DNA from: Gallionellaceae bacterium CG11_big_fil_rev_8_21_14_0_20_60_62
GTDB taxonomy: Bacteria > Pseudomonadota > Gammaproteobacteria > Burkholderiales > Gallionellaceae
NCBI GenBank assembly: GCA_002787455.1
Contig: PCWU01000037.1
Coordinates: 1 to 9,412, forward strand
DNA length: 9,412 bases
Reading direction: 5' to 3'
The position numbers were made by a program, and so were the translations under genes. Positions 5,804 to 9,412 of this stretch are shown piece by piece (the first letter of the stretch is position 1; every line of letters begins with the position of its first letter). The notes below the pieces were generated by a model, which saw only the letters and a program-made list of their open reading frames with translations, did no database searches and was not told where the DNA came from.

Positions 5804-8050
5804 CTATTTCACGCAGTCCACGTAATACAACCGCTCGCCGTCGATCTTGTCCGCCACCAGGCCGTGGATGTCAGTCTCGAAGCCGGCAAATTTGCTGTTG
5901 AAATCACGCGCGAATTTGAGGTAATCGACGATGGTTTTGTTGAAACGCTCGCCGGGGATCAGCAGTGGAATGCCGGGCGGATAGGGGGTGAGCAACACGG
6001 CGGTGACACGGCCTTCCAGGTCGTCGATGGCCACGCGCTCGATCTCGTCATGCGCCATTTTGGCGAAGGCGTCGGACGGTTTCATCGCGGGCTGCATGTC
6101 GGACAGATACATTTCGGTGGTCATCTTCGCCACGTTGTTGGTTTTGTAGGTGTCGTGAATTTGCTGGCACAGGTCGCGCAGGCCGGTGCGCTCGTATTGC
6201 GGGCGTTTGGCGGCGAACTCCGGCAGGATGCGCCAGATCGGCGCGTTCTTGTCGTAGTCGTCCTTGAACTGTTGCAGCGCGGCGAGCAGGGTGTTCCAGC
6301 GACCTTTGGTGATGCCGATGGTGAACATGATGAAGAAGGAATACAGGCCGCATTTCTCGACGATGACGCCGTGCTCGGCCAGGTATTTGGTGACCATCGC
6401 GGCGGGGATGCCGGAGTCGGCAAAGTCGCCGTCCACGTCCAGTCCGGGCGTGATGACGGTGGCCTTGATCGGGTCAAGCATATTGAAACCTTCGGCCAAT
6501 TTGCCAAAGCCGTGCCACTTGTCCTCCGGATGCAGCATCCAGTCGGCGCGCTCGCCGATGCCTTCGTCGGCGATGTTGTCCGGCCCCCACACCTTGAACC
6601 ACCAGTCGGCCTCGAACTCCTCGTCCACCTTGCGCATGGCGCGGCGAAAATCCAGCGCTTCGGCGATGCTTTCCTGCACCAGCGCGGTGCCGCCCGGCGG
6701 TTCCATCATCGCGGCCGCCACGTCGCAAGAGGCGATGATGGCGTACTGCGGCGAGGTGGAGGTGTGCATCAGATACGCCTCGTTGAATACATGGCTGTTC
6801 AACTGGCGCGACTCCGGCTCGCGCACCAGAATCTGAGACGCCTGCGACAATCCCGCCAGCAGTTTGTGGGTGGATTGGGTGGCGAAGATCATCGATTCCC
6901 TGGCGCGCGGGCGGCTGCGGCCGATGGCGTGCATGTCCCGGTAGAAATCATGGAATGCCGCATGCGGCAGCCAGGCTTCGTCGAAATGCAGGGTGTCGAT
7001 TTTGCCGTCGAGCATTTCCTTCAGCGTCTCGACGTTGTAAAGCACGCCGTCATAGGTGCTCTGCGTGATGGTGAGGATGCGCGGCTTTTTTTTCTTGTCC
7101 CTGATGAACGGGTTGGCGTCGATCTTTTTCCGGATGCTGGCCATGTCGAATTCCGATTTCGGAATCGGGCCGATGATGCCGAAGTTGTTGCGCGTCGGGG
7201 TGAGGAACACCGGCACCGCGCCGGTCATCATGATCGCGTGCAGGATGGATTTGTGGCAGTTGCGGTCCACCACCACGATGTCGTCCGGCGCGACGGTGGA
7301 GTGCCACACGATTTTGTTGGAGGTCGAGGTGCCGTTGGTGACGAAGAACAGGTGGTCGGCATTAAAGATGCGCGCCGCGTTGCGCTCGCTTGCCGCGACC
7401 GGGCCGGTGTGGTCGAGCAACTGTCCCAGCTCATCCACCGCGTTGCATACGTCGGCACGCAGCATGTTCTCGCCGAAGAACTGGTGGAACATCTGTCCCA
7501 CCGGCGCTTTCAGGAAGGCCACACCGCCGGAGTGTCCCGGGCAGTGCCAGGAATAGGAACCGTCCTGGGCATAGTCGAGCAGGGCGCGGAAGAACGGCGG
7601 CGCCAGCGAATTGAGATAGGCTTTCGCCTCGCGAATGATATGGCGAGCCATAAATTCAGGCGTGTCCTCGTGCATATGGATGAAGCCGTGCAGCTCGCGC
7701 AGGATGTCGTTGGGAATGTGGCGCGAGGTGCGCGTCTCGCCGTACAGATAGATCGGGATGTCGGCATTGCGGAAACGCAGTTCGCGCACGAAAGCACGCA
7801 GCGCCTTCAGCGCCGATTCGGTCTCTTCCTTGCTGCCGCTGCCGAATTCCTCGTCGTCGATCGACAGCAGAAACGCCGAGGCGCGGCTTTGCTGTTGCGC
7901 GAACGAAGTCAGGTCGCCGTAACTGGTGACGCCGAGCACTTCCATGCCTTCTTTTTCGATGGCATCCGCCAGCGCGCGGATGCCGAGGCCGCTGGCGTTT
8001 TCCGAGCGAAAGTCCTCGTCGATGATGATGATGGGGAACCTGAATTTCAT
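5804..8050 (-). CDS. PLP-dependent Orn/Lys/Arg decarboxylase, AdiA/LdcC family
   Basis: This fold-type I, group III decarboxylase removes CO2 from a basic amino acid to give agmatine, cadaverine or putrescine, consuming a proton. The 748-residue length matches E. coli AdiA (about 756) and LdcI (about 715). Residues 1-130 form the response-regulator-like wing domain (FPIIIIDEDF, SIDDEEFGSG). The PLP domain shows SWHCPGHSGG (His173), DRNCHKS (His266, which stacks on PLP), HFDEAW (Asp357, which contacts the pyridine nitrogen) and STHKLLAGLSQAS with Lys396 as the Schiff-base lysine. The C-terminal domain contains PYPPGIPLLIPGE and FETDIHG. Overall it reads closest to AdiA-type arginine decarboxylases, but some segments (YLAEHGVIVEKCG, GFETDIHG) resemble lysine decarboxylases, so the substrate is left open. 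No antiporter gene such as adiC or cadB is adjacent. The ATG follows a fair ribosome binding site (AGAGG). Confidence 0.92.
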   Translation of the reverse strand: MKFRFPIIIIDEDFRSENASGLGIRALADAIEKEGMEVLGVTSYGDLTSFAQQQSRASAFLLSIDDEEFGSGSKEETESALKALRAFVRELRFRNADIPIYLYGETRTSRHIPNDILRELHGFIHMHEDTPEFMARHIIREAKAYLNSLAPPFFRALLDYAQDGSYSWHCPGHSGGVAFLKAPVGQMFHQFFGENMLRADVCNAVDELGQLLDHTGPVAASERNAARIFNADHLFFVTNGTSTSNKIVWHSTVAPDDIVVVDRNCHKSILHAIMMTGAVPVFLTPTRNNFGIIGPIPKSEFDMASIRKKIDANPFIRDKKKKPRILTITQSTYDGVLYNVETLKEMLDGKIDTLHFDEAWLPHAAFHDFYRDMHAIGRSRPRARESMIFATQSTHKLLAGLSQASQILVREPESRQLNSHVFNEAYLMHTSTSPQYAIIASCDVAAAMMEPPGGTALVQESIAEALDFRRAMRKVDEEFEADWWFKVWGPDNIADEGIGERADWMLHPEDKWHGFGKLAEGFNMLDPIKATVITPGLDVDGDFADSGIPAAMVTKYLAEHGVIVEKCGLYSFFIMFTIGITKGRWNTLLAALQQFKDDYDKNAPIWRILPEFAAKRPQYERTGLRDLCQQIHDTYKTNNVAKMTTEMYLSDMQPAMKPSDAFAKMAHDEIERVAIDDLEGRVTAVLLTPYPPGIPLLIPGERFNKTIVDYLKFARDFNSKFAGFETDIHGLVADKIDGERLYYVDCVK

Positions 8051-8119
8051 GGCTTGGCCTCTGATGGGGTGATATGGATTGGCGCGAACTGTCGCAGATT
8101 GAGCCGGCGATTTGGGCGG

Positions 8120-8341
8120 TTATTTGAGCAGTGGATAGGGGGTTGCCAGGGAGGCCACCAGTTCGGCCAGCACCTCGCGGAACTGCTGCTCGTCGCAACC
8201 CATGAGGATGGCGTCTTCGAGTGCGTCGCCGCAGACTTGGCGGATCTCGACGAGGTTCTCCTGCAACACCTTGTTCTTCTCCACGCAGGCGATGACATTG
8301 CCTTGGGGGCCGCGCCAGATAATTTGTGTGCTTTTGGTCAT
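8120..8341 (-). CDS. Small hypothetical protein between dcd and the decarboxylase, 73 residues
   Basis: I do not recognise a named family. The frame begins at ATG 8339-8341 and ends at TAA. The protein is mostly soluble and helical in character: MTKSTQIIWRGPQGNVIACV suggests a short N-terminal beta hairpin, followed by acidic and amphipathic helices (LQENLVEIRQVCGDALEDA, EQQFREVLAELVASL). There is no signal peptide or membrane segment; its three cysteines (one in ACVEKN, then VCGD and GCDE) are widely spaced. It lies 60 bases after dcd and 69 before the decarboxylase on the same strand, in operon-like spacing. I have an impression of similar short proteins next to dcd in other betaproteobacteria, which I cannot verify here. 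No strong ribosome binding site is visible: the upstream region is AT-rich. Confidence 0.75.
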   Translation of the reverse strand: MTKSTQIIWRGPQGNVIACVEKNKVLQENLVEIRQVCGDALEDAILMGCDEQQFREVLAELVASLATPYPLLK

Positions 8342-8379
8342 TTCAAATTCAAAATCTAATCGGCTTCTGTGAACTCTGT

Positions 8380-8404
8380 GTCAAAAATGCTTTTTTGCAT
8401 TTCA
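8380..8404 (-). terminator. Weak hairpin with T-run at the end of dcd
   Basis: On the minus strand AAATGC (8402-8397), loop AAAAAA and GCATTT (8390-8385) form a 6-bp stem, or 7 with a G-U pair. The T-run continues past the stem to give five consecutive Ts. It overlaps the dcd stop codon. The AT-rich stem is unstable, so it could at most attenuate read-through from dcd into the next gene, and may have no function. Confidence 0.3.
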
Positions 8405-8968
8405 GATTTTCGGCAGGGTGACACCGACCTGCCCCTGATACTTGCCGCCACGGTCTTTATAGGATGTCTCGCACACTTCGTCGCTCTCGAAGAACAGCAC
8501 CTGTGCCACGCCTTCGTTGGCGTAGATCTTGGCGGGCAGCGGCGTGGTGTTGGAAAATTCCAGCGTCACGTAACCTTCCCACTCCGGCTCGAACGGCGTG
8601 ACGTTGACGATGATGCCGCAGCGCGCATAGGTGGATTTGCCCAGACACACGGTCAGCACATTGCGCGGGATGCGGAAATATTCGACGGTGCGCGCCAGTG
8701 CGAAAGAGTTGGGCGGGATGATGCAGTAGTCAGCCTCGACGTTCACGAAGGAACTCGGATCGAAGTTCTTGGGATCGACGATGGTGCTGTTGATGTTGGT
8801 GAACAGCTTGAATTCGCGCGAGCAGCGGATGTCGTAACCGTAGCTGGAGGTGCCGTAGGAGACGATCTTCTTGCCGTTCACTTCCTTCACCTGGTTCGGC
8901 TCGAACGGCTCGATCATGCCGCGCTGTTCGCACATGCGGCGGATCCACTTGTCTGACTTGATGCTCAT
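8402..8968 (-). CDS. dcd: dCTP deaminase
   Basis: This enzyme deaminates dCTP to dUTP, the main route to dUMP for thymidylate synthesis in many Gram-negative bacteria. The 188-residue protein has the expected length and motifs of the homotrimeric dUTPase-fold family: SSYGYDIRCS near 41-50, then GKSTYARCGIIVNVTPFEP from about residue 109. WEGYVTLEFSN follows with the predicted catalytic Glu137, and then IYANEGVAQVLFFES. The start ATG at 8966-8968 is preceded by AAGGA on the minus strand. It is divergent from metG and appears to be the first gene of a four-gene minus-strand operon. The ending TLPKI resembles betaproteobacterial and Pseudomonas Dcd rather than the longer E. coli C-terminus. It is expected to be cytoplasmic. 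Confidence 0.96.
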   Translation of the reverse strand: MSIKSDKWIRRMCEQRGMIEPFEPNQVKEVNGKKIVSYGTSSYGYDIRCSREFKLFTNINSTIVDPKNFDPSSFVNVEADYCIIPPNSFALARTVEYFRIPRNVLTVCLGKSTYARCGIIVNVTPFEPEWEGYVTLEFSNTTPLPAKIYANEGVAQVLFFESDEVCETSYKDRGGKYQGQVGVTLPKI

Positions 8969-8998
8969 GCGGCTTCCTTGAAGATTTAGGCGTGCGCG

Positions 8999-9004
8999 AT
9001 TTTA
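8999..9004 (-). promoter_or_regulatory. Putative -10 element of the dcd operon
   Basis: On the minus strand TAAAAT (five of six matches to TATAAT) is followed by CGCGCAC. Transcription would start near 8992, leaving a leader of about 24 bases to the dcd ATG. No recognisable -35 is found at 16-18 bases upstream. Confidence 0.4.
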
Positions 9005-9031
9005 CCTAATTCCTCGGCGGTGCGTGGGTTT

Positions 9032-9040
9032 TGCTACAAT
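9032..9040 (+). promoter_or_regulatory. Putative extended -10 promoter of metG
   Basis: TGCTACAAT contains the extended -10 TGn and TACAAT (9035-9040, five of six matches to TATAAT). It is followed by CGCGCC, the same context as the divergent dcd -10. The start would be near 9047, about 20 bases before the metG ATG. No good -35 is seen. Confidence 0.5.
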
Positions 9041-9066
9041 CGCGCCTCGCTTAAGGAACCTGTCAC

Positions 9067-9412
9067 ATGACCCGCAAGATTCTCGTCACTTCCGCCCTGC
9101 CCTACGCCAACGGCAGCATCCACCTCGGCCACTTGGTCGAGTACATCCAGACCGATATCTGGGTCCGTTTCCAGAAGATGCGCGGCAACACCTGCCACTA
9201 CGTCTGTGCCGACGACACCCACGGCACCCCCATCATGCTGCGCGCCGGCAACGAAGGCATTACGCCGGAACAATTGATCGCCCGCGTGTGGCAGGAGCAT
9301 TTCGACGACTTCAGCGCGTTCTATATCGCGTTCGACAACTACGGTTCGACCAACTCCGGCGAAACAAAGGAATTTGCCCAAGGAATCTATCGCACCCTGA
9401 AGGCCAAAGGCC
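9067..9412 (+). CDS. metG: Methionyl-tRNA synthetase, N-terminal part (runs off right edge)
   Basis: This class I aminoacyl-tRNA synthetase charges tRNA-Met for initiation and elongation. The first 115 codons are present. The start MTRKILVTSALPYANGSIH matches the MetG N-terminus closely. The ATP-binding HIGH-class motif is HLGH at residues 19-22, and DDTHGTPI near residues 50-57 is the conserved block that follows. ITPEQLI and FDNYGSTNS also match the family. The zinc-binding knuckle, KMSKS loop and anticodon domain would lie beyond the window. The ATG is preceded by AAGGAA (9053-9058) eight bases upstream. It is divergent from dcd with a 98-base shared control region. Confidence 0.96.
   Translation, partial: MTRKILVTSALPYANGSIHLGHLVEYIQTDIWVRFQKMRGNTCHYVCADDTHGTPIMLRAGNEGITPEQLIARVWQEHFDDFSAFYIAFDNYGSTNSGETKEFAQGIYRTLKAKG

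Noticed and set aside
5402..8359. A 985-codon open frame on the plus strand, antisense to the macrodomain, decarboxylase and small hypothetical genes
   Set aside because: Its translation is low-complexity, rich in Val, Gly, His, Arg and Asp, as expected from the complement of GC-biased codons. The minus-strand genes show full family motifs over the same bases. It has no recognisable domain.
9034..9381. A 115-codon minus-strand frame opposite metG
   Set aside because: It is the complement of a clearly coding metG N-terminus with a HIGH-class motif, and has no domain of its own.
1..9412. CRISPR array, transposon ends, tRNA or rRNA genes, toxin-antitoxin or defence genes
   Set aside because: Reading through both strands I saw no regularly spaced repeats, terminal inverted repeats with a transposase, cloverleaf-like sequence or defence-family motifs.

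Overview
The window is a GC-rich, densely packed stretch of bacterial chromosome. Gene content and family resemblance point to a betaproteobacterium. The Nitrosomonadales/Gallionellaceae are a reasonable guess, but this is inferred from protein style and gene order (metG divergent from dcd, followed by a large Orn/Lys/Arg decarboxylase), not from a marker gene. I see no insertion sequence, phage gene, CRISPR array, rRNA or tRNA, and no compositional break, so this reads as ordinary core genome with a few small unknowns.

Left part (1-2016): the N-terminus of an exported protein runs off the left edge on the minus strand. Divergent from it is a membrane-anchored TAXI-family (TRAP-type) solute receptor at 255-1589, with no permease gene beside it. 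A 72-residue protein of unknown function (1671-1889) follows, with a strong ribosome binding site and a GC-rich potential hairpin on each side.

Middle (2017-5161): a soluble lytic murein transglycosylase (Slt70 type) precedes, and overlaps by 11 bases, the CCA-adding tRNA nucleotidyltransferase gene cca. Both are on the plus strand and probably co-transcribed. The stretch 5162-5287 separates this pair from a convergent minus-strand operon and holds a clear inverted repeat.

Right part (5288-9412): reading leftward from about 9000, the minus strand carries dcd (dCTP deaminase), a 73-residue hypothetical protein, a 748-residue PLP-dependent Orn/Lys/Arg decarboxylase and a YmdB-like macrodomain protein. 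The spacings are 60, 69 and 9 bases, which suggests one operon joining pyrimidine nucleotide supply, polyamine or acid-stress metabolism and ADP-ribose chemistry. Divergent from dcd, the 5' part of metG (methionyl-tRNA synthetase) leaves the window on the right. The two genes share a 98-base promoter region with two similar -10 elements.

I found no convincing undescribed multi-gene system. The points most worth a second look are the decarboxylase-macrodomain coupling, the two small unknown proteins, the orphan TAXI receptor and the convergent-gene hairpin.
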